Source: Oscillospiraceae bacterium (GTDB lineage: Bacteria; Bacillota; Clostridia; Oscillospirales; Oscillospiraceae). Taken from it: a stretch of DNA of 64,000 nucleotides. Shown here piece by piece: positions 19,430 through 27,249 of this stretch. The first letter of the stretch is position 1. The number at the start of each line of letters is the position of its first letter. The position numbers were made by a program, and so were the translations under genes. Location: the NCBI GenBank assembly GCA_015068245.1, contig SVKU01000001.1, positions 62,001 to 126,000 on the forward strand, written 5' to 3'. The notes beneath the pieces are model-generated. The model had not been told where the DNA came from and did not search any database. It was given only the letters and a program-made list of their open reading frames with translations.

Positions 19430-20215
19430 TTGACTTCAGCTCCCACTTACAGACTGGAGAGCGTCGTTAAGGCAAAATCTGACGTTATGGAGGATTTTGT
19501 CGGTCCTCTCGACGTTATCCTGTTGCTTTTGTCTAAAAATAAAATAGAAATAAAAGATATAAAGATTGCTGTTATTCTTGATCAATATCTGGAGTATCTC
19601 GAACAGATGAAAAAGATGGACCTTGAAATTGCCAGCGAGTTCATCACAATGGCATCTCATCTTGTTTATCTGAAATCAAAGACGCTTCTGACTGTTGGTG
19701 ATGATGAGCCGGACTCCGAAATGGAGCAGTTTATTAAATCGCTGGAAGAACGTCAGAATCAGGAAAGCTACGCTAAAATAAAGGTGTTGTCCGAACAGCT
19801 TCGTCCCAAATACGAAAGCAGCAAGAATCTGCTTCCTCATGAGCCGGAGCCGCTGACTCCCGATAATACCTACAAGTATCAGCATAATCCACAGGATTTG
19901 ATAGATGCGTTGAATACAATTGTACTGCGAACTGAACAGAAACTGCCTCCTCCGGTATCAGAGTTTGAGGGAGTTGTAGGCAGAGAACCGTATTCGGTTG
20001 ATGACAAAATGTCTGATATTATTCGAAAACTGTTAAAGAATGGTATAATGCGTCTGTCCTCTTTATTTCGCAGCAGCAAAAGTCGTTCCGAACTGGTTGC
20101 GACCTTTTTGTCAGTACTTGAGCTGTGCAGTAAAGGTAAGATAAATCTTGCCGGCTCTGATAATGACTGTACCATATCATACATAGCTGATGAAGGCGGT
20201 GAAACGGTAAATTGA
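19430..20215 (+). CDS. scpA: Segregation and condensation protein A
   Basis: 261 residues. The kleisin subunit that bridges SMC heads with ScpB. The N-terminus has the family motif FVGPLDVILLLLSKNKIEI; a charged middle and a C-terminal winged-helix region (MRLSSLFRSSKSRSELVATF) follow. The start is a TTG at 19430, the first in-frame option, with only a weak purine run before it, so the start is less certain. It overlaps scpB by 4 bp. Confidence 0.92.
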   Translation: MTSAPTYRLESVVKAKSDVMEDFVGPLDVILLLLSKNKIEIKDIKIAVILDQYLEYLEQMKKMDLEIASEFITMASHLVYLKSKTLLTVGDDEPDSEMEQFIKSLEERQNQESYAKIKVLSEQLRPKYESSKNLLPHEPEPLTPDNTYKYQHNPQDLIDALNTIVLRTEQKLPPPVSEFEGVVGREPYSVDDKMSDIIRKLLKNGIMRLSSLFRSSKSRSELVATFLSVLELCSKGKINLAGSDNDCTISYIADEGGETVN

Positions 20216-20790
20216 GCACATTAAATATTGAAGAAAAGGTTTTGGAATCTTCCATTGAAGCGGTGCTTTTTGCAGCCGGTGAGCCTGTTGCTATTTCACG
20301 TATGGCACAAATGCTGGAGGTTTCGGAGAATGATATAGTTTTTGCAGCAACTAAGCTGGCAGATATGTACAGCTTTGAAAGAAGAGGAATACGTCTGATT
20401 CGCCTTAATGACTGCTATCAGCTTTGTTCTGCTCCTGAACATGCAGAACTTATCAGAAAAACTCTTGAGACCAGAAAACCTCCAAAACTCTCCCAGTCTG
20501 CCTTGGAAGCACTGACGATAGTTGCGTATTACCAGCCCACTACAAGAGCCTATGTAGACAAGGTCAGGGGAGTGGACAGCTCCTACACCATAGGACTGCT
20601 TCAGCAGCGTGGACTTATAGAGGAATGTGGACGCCTTAACGTACCCGGAAGGCCTGCACTTTTCAGAACCACACAGGATTTCTTAAGGGTTTTCGGACTT
20701 ACTTCTCTTGACGAACTTCCACCAATGCCCGAAAGCGAGCTTCTGGAAGCTCCGGTGTTTGCTGAAATCACCGAAGAGGTGGAGCAATGA
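20212..20790 (+). CDS. scpB: Segregation and condensation protein B
   Basis: 192 residues with two winged-helix domains, the second containing the conserved LEALTIVAYYQPTTRAYVD and RG-VDSSYTIGLLQQRGLIEE. It partners ScpA and SMC. The start is a TTG in the overlap TTGA with scpA; coupling explains the weak start. Confidence 0.94.
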   Translation: MSTLNIEEKVLESSIEAVLFAAGEPVAISRMAQMLEVSENDIVFAATKLADMYSFERRGIRLIRLNDCYQLCSAPEHAELIRKTLETRKPPKLSQSALEALTIVAYYQPTTRAYVDKVRGVDSSYTIGLLQQRGLIEECGRLNVPGRPALFRTTQDFLRVFGLTSLDELPPMPESELLEAPVFAEITEEVEQ

Positions 20791-21407
20791 TTGCTCTTTG
20801 TATAATTTTTGCGATTTTGGTTATCATCGCTTTGACACCTGTCGGCGTAAAAGCCAAATATGACGAAAACGGACCTGCTGTCTGGGCGAAGATTGGTCTT
20901 ATTCGTGTTAAACTTTATCCCATAACCAGAAAAGAAAAGACGAAAGAGAAAAAGCCCGAAAAGAAAAAAGAAACTCAGGAAATGCCACAGCAAAAGGCTG
21001 CAAAAGGTGGGAATCTTGATCTGATAAAGCAAATTCTCCCTCACGGACTTACTGCAGTCAAACGCTTTTTCAAAGGCTTGGGAATAGACAAGCTTACTGT
21101 CTATTTTCAGGTGGCAGATGAGGATCCTGCCAAGGCTGCCATGCAGTATGGTTACGGTTGGGCTGCCATTGGTATTATTACAGGACTTATTGAAAATGCT
21201 TTTACTGTAAGAAACCGTGATCTTCAGGTGTTTGTCAATTTTGAAGAAAATGCTCAAAAGCGAATATATGTACTGGCTGAAATGTCGATTCAAATTTGGC
21301 GGTTATTCAGAATTGGTATTGGTTTTGGTATAGAGTTTTTGAAAATAATCATCAAAAACAGAAATAATAAAGTAGAAGTTACAGAAAGCACATCAGCTAA
21401 TGCTTGA
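20787..21407 (+). CDS. DUF2953 family membrane-anchored protein
   Basis: 206 residues. One N-terminal membrane helix (MIALCIIFAILVIIALTPVG), a short beta stretch, then a Lys/Glu-rich linker (~50-70), and a domain ending in an amphipathic helix. The organisation matches DUF2953, common in Firmicutes between scpB and ytfJ. Function unknown. Overlaps scpB by ATGA. Confidence 0.75.
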   Translation: MIALCIIFAILVIIALTPVGVKAKYDENGPAVWAKIGLIRVKLYPITRKEKTKEKKPEKKKETQEMPQQKAAKGGNLDLIKQILPHGLTAVKRFFKGLGIDKLTVYFQVADEDPAKAAMQYGYGWAAIGIITGLIENAFTVRNRDLQVFVNFEENAQKRIYVLAEMSIQIWRLFRIGIGFGIEFLKIIIKNRNNKVEVTESTSANA

Positions 21408-21424
21408 AAGGAATGAACACAGCT

Positions 21425-21829
21425 ATGGAACATCATCTCAGCGACATGATGGGCACCACAATGTCCAAGATCAAGGATATGATCGACGTTAATACCATCG
21501 TCGGTACTCCTATCAACACTCCTGACGGAACTACTATTATCCCTGTTTCCAAGGTCAGCTTTGGTTTTGCATCCGGCGGCTCTGACTTCCAGACCAAAAA
21601 CCAGACAGCAGAAGCCAACTTTGGCGGCGGCGGCGGTGCGGGCGTCACGATCACTCCTATTTCTTTCCTTGTTGTGAATAACGGAAACGTAAGACTTATC
21701 CCTGTTTCCGTACCGGCTAACAACTCTGTCGACCGCATTATTGAACAGCTGCCCGAACTCATTGAAAAACTTAAAGAAATGCTTCCCAAAAAAGAGGATA
21801 AAACTGTTGAAGACCCCTTCGTGAAGTAA
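21425..21829 (+). CDS. ytfJ: GerW/YtfJ family sporulation protein
   Basis: 134 residues. It has DMMGTTMSKIKDMIDVNTIVG, PDGTTIIPVSKVSFGFASGG and a Gly-rich loop GGGGGAGVTITPISFLVV, the YtfJ/GerW hallmarks. In Bacillus the protein is needed for spore germination, so its presence hints at a spore-forming ancestry. I start at 21425 since MEHH matches the family start; an in-frame TTG at 21404 and ATG at 21413 overlap the AAAGGA site. Confidence 0.88.
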   Translation: MEHHLSDMMGTTMSKIKDMIDVNTIVGTPINTPDGTTIIPVSKVSFGFASGGSDFQTKNQTAEANFGGGGGAGVTITPISFLVVNNGNVRLIPVSVPANNSVDRIIEQLPELIEKLKEMLPKKEDKTVEDPFVK

Positions 21830-21866
21830 AACAAATGCTCCACCTTTTCCGGTGGAGCATTTGTTT
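21829..21866 (+). terminator. Terminator after ytfJ
   Basis: A 16-bp stem AAACAAATGCTCCACC / GGTGGAGCATTTGTTT with a 6-nt loop and a T-rich 3' arm ends the scpA-ytfJ run. Confidence 0.92.
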
Positions 21867-21929
21867 TAAAACTGCGGAAAAAAGCTAATAACTTTTTTAT
21901 TGTTGCAGATACTATTTCCCGGTGATATT

Positions 21930-23021
21930 ATGTATTTGAGAAAACTGTCTGCAGTGATTGCATCTGTTTTGCTTTTTACTTGTTCCGCTTCTGCTCTTGG
22001 TCTGAGCGCAGCTTCGGCTGTTTGCATTGACATGGATAGCGGAAGAGTGCTTTATGCTTATAACGAGAACACTCCAATGCAAATTGCAAGTACCACAAAG
22101 ATAATGACTGCTCTTGTTGTATTGGAAAACTGTTCCCTTGAAGAACAGGTCAAAATACCTGCACAAGCTGTTGGCATAGAAGGCTCGTCCCTATATCTTA
22201 AAACCGGTGAGATTCTGACAGTACGGGATTTGCTCTACGGGCTTATGCTTCGCTCGGGAAATGATGCTGCCGTTGCACTGGCCGTCCACTGCGCAGGCAG
22301 TGTGGAAAAATTTGCCGATATGATGAATAGCAAGGCAAAACAGCTTGGACTTGAAAACTGCAGCTTTGTCAATCCTCACGGTCTTAGCGAAGAAGGTCAT
22401 TTTTGCTCTGCCGGAGACCTGGCTGTTATATCTGTTGAAGCAATGAACAACCCCGATTTTGCAGCCATTGTATCAACCGTGAACTATACCTTTGGTAACC
22501 GTACCGTTGTCAATCATAATAAACTTCTTCGCTTATACGACGGAGCTGTAGGAGTAAAAACCGGTTTCACAAAATCTGCCGGACGCACGTTGGTTGGTGC
22601 TGCCGAAAAGGACGGGCAGACACTGATTACTGTAACTCTTAACGCTCCCGACGACTGGAATGACCATATAAAACTGTTTGATTATGGATTTGACAACTAT
22701 CCCGAAACCGAAGTGATTTCAAAAGGGCAGGTAATGGCCAGACTGCCTGTATTGTCGTCTAACGAAGATACAGTTACAGTGGTTGCCAATGAAGATTTCA
22801 ACTATCCATTGTCAACAGATGAAAAAGTAGAAATAAAGCTGCATATACCGGATTTCCTCTTTGCGCCGTTGCATCAGGGGCAATATGTCGGAACAGCCGA
22901 AATACTGTTTAATGGTCAGCAGATCGGTGAAGTATTGCTGTCTGCAGGTCACAATGTTGCGGTAAAGGAACCGACAAAGTCACCCGGAATTATTGATAGG
23001 ATATTGGATTTTTTAACATGA
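21930..23021 (+). CDS. D-alanyl-D-alanine carboxypeptidase (DacF-type PBP5 family)
   Basis: 363 residues. Signal peptide residues 1-~23. Penicillin-binding motifs: STTK (Ser54, Lys57), SGN (109-111) and KTG (210-212). A C-terminal PBP5-type beta domain follows (~265-350). It trims the terminal D-Ala from peptidoglycan stems. DacF is sporulation-linked in Bacillus; I cannot tell whether this one is. The start at 21930 has a GGTGAT site. It overlaps the next gene by ATGA. Confidence 0.92.
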   Translation: MYLRKLSAVIASVLLFTCSASALGLSAASAVCIDMDSGRVLYAYNENTPMQIASTTKIMTALVVLENCSLEEQVKIPAQAVGIEGSSLYLKTGEILTVRDLLYGLMLRSGNDAAVALAVHCAGSVEKFADMMNSKAKQLGLENCSFVNPHGLSEEGHFCSAGDLAVISVEAMNNPDFAAIVSTVNYTFGNRTVVNHNKLLRLYDGAVGVKTGFTKSAGRTLVGAAEKDGQTLITVTLNAPDDWNDHIKLFDYGFDNYPETEVISKGQVMARLPVLSSNEDTVTVVANEDFNYPLSTDEKVEIKLHIPDFLFAPLHQGQYVGTAEILFNGQQIGEVLLSAGHNVAVKEPTKSPGIIDRILDFLT

Positions 23022-23725
23022 ATGAAAGACTGCAAAAGATACTTTCCGCTCGCGGAGTTGCATCACGAAGAAAAGCTGAAGAGATTATACTGCAGGGCAG
23101 GGTAACTGTTAACGGCATTATTGCTGCCCTGGGAGACAGTGCCGATCCATCTGTTGACACTATTGAAATTGATAATAAACCTTTACCGGAACTGCCCGAT
23201 AAGGTTTACATAATGTTGAACAAGCCCAGGGGATATGTGACCACACTCAGTGACGAAAAAGGCAGAAAAACAGCATCTTCTCTTGTTGAAGATTGCGGTG
23301 CTCGTGTTTATCCTGTTGGTCGCCTTGATATGGATTCTGAGGGGTTGCTGTTGTTTACCAATGACGGTGAGGCTGCAAATAAGCTGATGCATCCCGGTTT
23401 TGAGAAGAATAAGACGTATCTTGTTACAGTTAAGGGCGAAATTGACGGCAAGGTTGCAAAGCTTGAACAACCGATGAATATAGACGGGTATATTACTTCC
23501 GGAGCTGAAGTTAAGGTCCACAGCAAAAACCCGTCAGGCGGCAAGCTGTATATTACTATCCATGAAGGCCGAAACAGACAGGTCAGAAAAATGTGCGACA
23601 GCGTAGGGCTAATAGTCATTCGTCTTGTGCGAATCGAAGTAGACGGCGTTAAGCTTGGGATGCTTCCGCCCGGGAAATGGAGATATTTGACCGGTGATGA
23701 AATAAAAACTCTAGGCATATTATAA
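23018..23725 (+). CDS. rluB: rRNA large-subunit pseudouridine synthase (RluB/RsuA family)
   Basis: 235 residues. N-terminal S4 RNA-binding domain (RLQKILSARGVASRRKAEE), then the catalytic loop VGRLDMDSEGLLLFTNDG with the nucleophile Asp. EGRNRQVRKM is the family C-terminal motif. Probably modifies 23S rRNA; RluB versus a near paralog is not resolved. Confidence 0.9.
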   Translation: MNERLQKILSARGVASRRKAEEIILQGRVTVNGIIAALGDSADPSVDTIEIDNKPLPELPDKVYIMLNKPRGYVTTLSDEKGRKTASSLVEDCGARVYPVGRLDMDSEGLLLFTNDGEAANKLMHPGFEKNKTYLVTVKGEIDGKVAKLEQPMNIDGYITSGAEVKVHSKNPSGGKLYITIHEGRNRQVRKMCDSVGLIVIRLVRIEVDGVKLGMLPPGKWRYLTGDEIKTLGIL

Positions 23726-23759
23726 AATGCAGGAAATTTTGAATTTCCTGCATTTTTTT
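23725..23759 (+). terminator. Terminator after rluB
   Basis: A 14-bp stem AAATGCAGGAAATT / AATTTCCTGCATTT followed by a T run. Confidence 0.93.
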
Positions 23760-23760
23760 C

Positions 23761-23789
23761 TTGCATTGATGAAGATTTGATTGTAAAAT
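23761..23789 (+). promoter_or_regulatory. Promoter of the RpiR regulator gene
   Basis: TTGCAT (23761-23766), 17 bp, TAAAAT (23784-23789), directly after the rluB terminator. Confidence 0.65.
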
Positions 23790-23836
23790 TATTTAGTTAG
23801 TTGTTTCATGAAAAAATATTGAAATGGAGAAGCAAA

Positions 23837-24700
23837 ATGACTCAGGATATTCTTACCGCCATTCAATCCGGAATGAGTGGTTTTTCAAAAGGTCAGCGAT
23901 TGATTGCAGGCTTTATTATTAACAACTACGATAAAGCTGCTTTTATGACCGCCAGTAAACTGGGTAAGACTGTTGGTGTCAGTGAGTCTACCGTTGTACG
24001 ATTTGCTGTTGAACTTGGTTACGATGGGTATCCCAATATGCAGAAGGCTCTGCAGGAAATGATACGAAGCAAGCTCACTTCTGTTCAGCGTCTTGAAGTT
24101 GCAAACGACCGCATGAATGAACATGATATTGCTTCAAGCATACTTCAGAGTGATGTAGAGAAGATTCGTCTGACCATTGATGAACTCGATAGAGAAGCTT
24201 TTGATACTTCTGTTAAAGAGATTCTTGGTGCCAAGCATATTTATCTCGTTGCACTTCGTTCTTCTTCATCTTTGGCTTCATTCTTTGGTTTTTATCTCAG
24301 CCTGATGTTCGACAATGTCAGAATAGTAAATACACCCTCCACCAGCGAAATGTTTGAACAGCTTGTTCATGTAGGTCCCGATGATGTTGTGGTTGCAATA
24401 AGTTTCCCCAGGTATTCCAGCAAAACTGCCAAGGCAGTTATGTTTGCCCGTGACAGAGGTGCGAAGGTCATTGCAATTACCGACAGCAAGAGTGCTCCTA
24501 TTGCCGCCTTTGCTGAAAAGGTACTTATAGCCAAAAGCGATATGCTGTCATTTGTTGACTCGTTAGTTGCGCCTTTGAGCCTTATTAACGCGCTTATTGT
24601 TGCCATTGGACGTGAAAAATACGGAGAAGTTACAGAAACGTTTTCTGAACTTGAAAGAATTTGGGAAGAATACGGAGTATATGAAAAAGTTCACAAGTGA
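23837..24700 (+). CDS. RpiR-family transcriptional regulator (HTH + SIS)
   Basis: 287 residues. N-terminal helix-turn-helix (TASKLGKTVGVSESTVVRFAV, ~37-57) of the RpiR/MurR type, then a SIS phosphosugar-binding domain (YLVALRSSSSLASFF; VVVAISFPRYSSKTA; VIAITDS). Such regulators sense sugar phosphates. No sugar genes are adjacent, so the target is unknown. The start at 23837 follows ATGGAGAAG. The end overlaps the next gene by 20 bp. Confidence 0.9.
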   Translation: MTQDILTAIQSGMSGFSKGQRLIAGFIINNYDKAAFMTASKLGKTVGVSESTVVRFAVELGYDGYPNMQKALQEMIRSKLTSVQRLEVANDRMNEHDIASSILQSDVEKIRLTIDELDREAFDTSVKEILGAKHIYLVALRSSSSLASFFGFYLSLMFDNVRIVNTPSTSEMFEQLVHVGPDDVVVAISFPRYSSKTAKAVMFARDRGAKVIAITDSKSAPIAAFAEKVLIAKSDMLSFVDSLVAPLSLINALIVAIGREKYGEVTETFSELERIWEEYGVYEKVHK

Positions 24701-25907
24701 TGTTGCCGTTATTGGTGGTGGTCCTGCCGGATTGATGGCAGCCATAACAGCTGCCGATCGAGGAAAAAGTGTCATAATCGTTGAACGTAACAGTTCCTGT
24801 GGAAAGAAGCTGCTGATCACAGGCAAGGGCAGGTGTAATGTTACCAACAATTGTTCGTGCGATGAGGTTATGACCAATATCCCCAGAAATCCCCGTTTTA
24901 TGTTCAGCAGTTTGGAAGCTTTTTCTCCCATTGATGTTATGAACTGGTTCGAGAATAGGGGAGTGCGCCTTAAAACCGAACGTGGAAACCGCGTGTTCCC
25001 GGAATCGGATAAGTCGAACGATATTTTGCAGGCTTTACTGAAAACAGCAAAGTCAGCAGGCGTGCAGATAATCAATGGCAGGGCTGTTGATATTCTGGCA
25101 GAGGATAATTCTGTACTCGGCGTAAAAGGTGAAGATTTTGAAGTTAAAACTGCTGGTGTTGTCCTCGCAACAGGCGGTAAGTCATATCCTCTCACAGGTT
25201 CAACCGGAGATGGGTATAAAATGGCTTCAAGACTTGGACATTCCATCGTGGAAGCAAAGCCTTCTCTTGTTCCGTTGGAGGAAAATGGCGATGATTGCGT
25301 CAAAATGCAGGGCCTTGCTTTGAAAAACATATCTGTAAAGCTGATAAACCAAAAGGGGAAGGCGGTATTTTCAGATTTTGGAGAGCTGCTTTTTACTCAT
25401 TTCGGAGTTTCCGGCCCTGTGGTGCTCAGCGCAAGCGCACATATGAAAGAAAAAGATACCTATAAACTGCGTCTTGATCTTAAGCCTGCGCTGGACGAAA
25501 AAACTCTGGATGCACGTATTCTAAGGGATTTTGAAAAATACCAGAACAGAGACTTTTCAAACTCGCTTTCCGATTTGCTTCCAAGACTGCTCATCCCCGT
25601 CATCATCGAGAGAAGCGGGATTCCTTCAGATACCAAGGTCAATTCAATTACAAAGGCACAAAGAAGAACACTTTTGGAAGCAATAAAGTTTTTCGATATC
25701 GAGATTCTTGGTAAAAGACCCATAGAAGAAGCTATCGTAACTTCCGGCGGCGTAAAGACAGGGGAGATCAACCCTGCTACCATGGAATCGAAGTTGATAT
25801 CCGGACTATACTTTGCGGGAGAGATAATTGACGTTGATGCTTATACCGGCGGCTTCAACCTGCAGGTAGCCTGGTCGACAGCTCACGCTGCGGGTGTGGC
25901 AGTTTGA
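24681..25907 (+). CDS. HI0933/BaiN-type flavoprotein oxidoreductase
   Basis: 408 residues. FAD Rossmann motif VIGGGPAGLMAA (~10-21), CGKKLLITGKGRCNVTNN, and the C-terminal EAIVTSGGVKTGEI plus GLYFAGEIIDVDAYTGGFN are the HI0933 signature; BaiN belongs to this family. The substrate is unknown. The start at 24681 lies within the end of the RpiR gene (20-bp overlap, GGAG just before), so translation is coupled. Confidence 0.9.
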   Translation: MKKFTSDVAVIGGGPAGLMAAITAADRGKSVIIVERNSSCGKKLLITGKGRCNVTNNCSCDEVMTNIPRNPRFMFSSLEAFSPIDVMNWFENRGVRLKTERGNRVFPESDKSNDILQALLKTAKSAGVQIINGRAVDILAEDNSVLGVKGEDFEVKTAGVVLATGGKSYPLTGSTGDGYKMASRLGHSIVEAKPSLVPLEENGDDCVKMQGLALKNISVKLINQKGKAVFSDFGELLFTHFGVSGPVVLSASAHMKEKDTYKLRLDLKPALDEKTLDARILRDFEKYQNRDFSNSLSDLLPRLLIPVIIERSGIPSDTKVNSITKAQRRTLLEAIKFFDIEILGKRPIEEAIVTSGGVKTGEINPATMESKLISGLYFAGEIIDVDAYTGGFNLQVAWSTAHAAGVAV

Positions 25908-25984
25908 TTACCGTTTAAAATTGTCAAAATATCGCAACAGAAACTCTGTCTACTAACTGAGTATTACATTATATGGAGTAAAGT

Positions 25985-26662
25985 ATGAAATTCTATTCTA
26001 TTGCAATCGATGGTCCGGCAGGTGCCGGCAAAAGTACCCTTTCCAAGCTGCTGGCTAAGGAACTTGGATTTATGTATGTTGATACCGGAGCTATTTACCG
26101 CACAGTAGGATATTATATAAATCTCATGGGTATAGGTTCCAAAGATACTGATGGCGTTCGTCGACTGATAGACGAAGTCAACATTGATATTTATATTGAT
26201 GAAAACAATGTTCAGCGTATGGTATTGAACGGACAGGACGTTACTGATGAGATCCGTACTCCCGAGATGTCCAAGTACGCTTCCGATGTTTCTGCAATGG
26301 CTTTTGTTCGCAGCTTTCTTCTGGATATGCAGAGGGATCTTGCCAAAAAGAACAATGTCATAATGGATGGCCGTGATATCGGTACAGTAGTTCTGCCCGA
26401 AGCTGACCTTAAGATTTTCCTTACAGCGTCTGCCGAAGAAAGAGCCAGACGCCGTTTTGAAGAATATGCTGCCAAAGGCGAAAAGACCACATTTGAACAG
26501 GTTCTGGCAGACATTAATCAGCGTGATTTTAACGACAGCAACAGAAAAGCTGCTCCGCTTAAGAAAGCGGCTGATGCCATCGAAGTTGATACTACCGGTG
26601 AAACCCTTGAACAGAGCGAGAAACGTATTATTGAACTTGTACGGGAGAAACTTGCAATATGA
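25985..26662 (+). CDS. cmk: Cytidylate kinase
   Basis: 225 residues. P-loop DGPAGAGKST near residue 9, DTGAIYRTVGYY, and MDGRDIGTVVLPEADLKIFL are typical. It phosphorylates CMP and dCMP. GGAG precedes the ATG. First gene of the cmk-plsC-ispH/S1 operon; its stop overlaps plsC by ATGA. Confidence 0.96.
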   Translation: MKFYSIAIDGPAGAGKSTLSKLLAKELGFMYVDTGAIYRTVGYYINLMGIGSKDTDGVRRLIDEVNIDIYIDENNVQRMVLNGQDVTDEIRTPEMSKYASDVSAMAFVRSFLLDMQRDLAKKNNVIMDGRDIGTVVLPEADLKIFLTASAEERARRRFEEYAAKGEKTTFEQVLADINQRDFNDSNRKAAPLKKAADAIEVDTTGETLEQSEKRIIELVREKLAI

Positions 26663-27249
26663 ATCCCTGGTATAAAGGAATACTCAATGTAGGCTGGCCT
26701 TTTTTCACTCTTTATCACCCAATTAAAGTTGTCGGACAGGAGAACATACCCGACAGCGGCTGTCTTGTGTGCGCAAACCACAGCTCCATGTCGGACCCCT
26801 GCTTTGTTGTTGTGGCTTTTTCAAAAAAGCGTCAGCTTCATGTAATGGCAAAAGCGTCTGTAATGCGAATACCCATACTTGGTTGGCTGCTTAAAAAAGC
26901 CGGTATTTTTGGTATAGAGCGTGGTAAGGCTGACTTTAACGCTATAAAAACAGCCATGAAACTGTTGAAAAACGGCGAGTATGTTCTCATGTTCCCGGAA
27001 GGTACAAGGGTCAGGGAAGATGACGATGTGGAAGCAAAGAACGGCGCAGCAATGCTGGCTGTAAGAACAGGCGTACCTGTTTTGCCTGTTTATATTCCTG
27101 TTAAAAAACCTGCCTTCAAACGTCTTACTGTTATTATTGGCGAGCCTTATCATATCGTTGCCGAAACGAAAAGACCGTCACAGGTAGATTATCATCGTTA
27201 TGCCAATGAGCTTTTGGATAAGATTTATAAACTTGGAGAAGATCAATGA
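26659..27249 (+). CDS. plsC: 1-acyl-sn-glycerol-3-phosphate acyltransferase
   Basis: 196 residues. Acyltransferase motifs NHSSMSD (H-x4-D) and FPEGTRV, then VPVLPVYI. It makes phosphatidic acid at the inner membrane face. It overlaps both cmk and ispH/S1 by 4 bp. Confidence 0.92.
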   Translation: MNPWYKGILNVGWPFFTLYHPIKVVGQENIPDSGCLVCANHSSMSDPCFVVVAFSKKRQLHVMAKASVMRIPILGWLLKKAGIFGIERGKADFNAIKTAMKLLKNGEYVLMFPEGTRVREDDDVEAKNGAAMLAVRTGVPVLPVYIPVKKPAFKRLTVIIGEPYHIVAETKRPSQVDYHRYANELLDKIYKLGEDQ

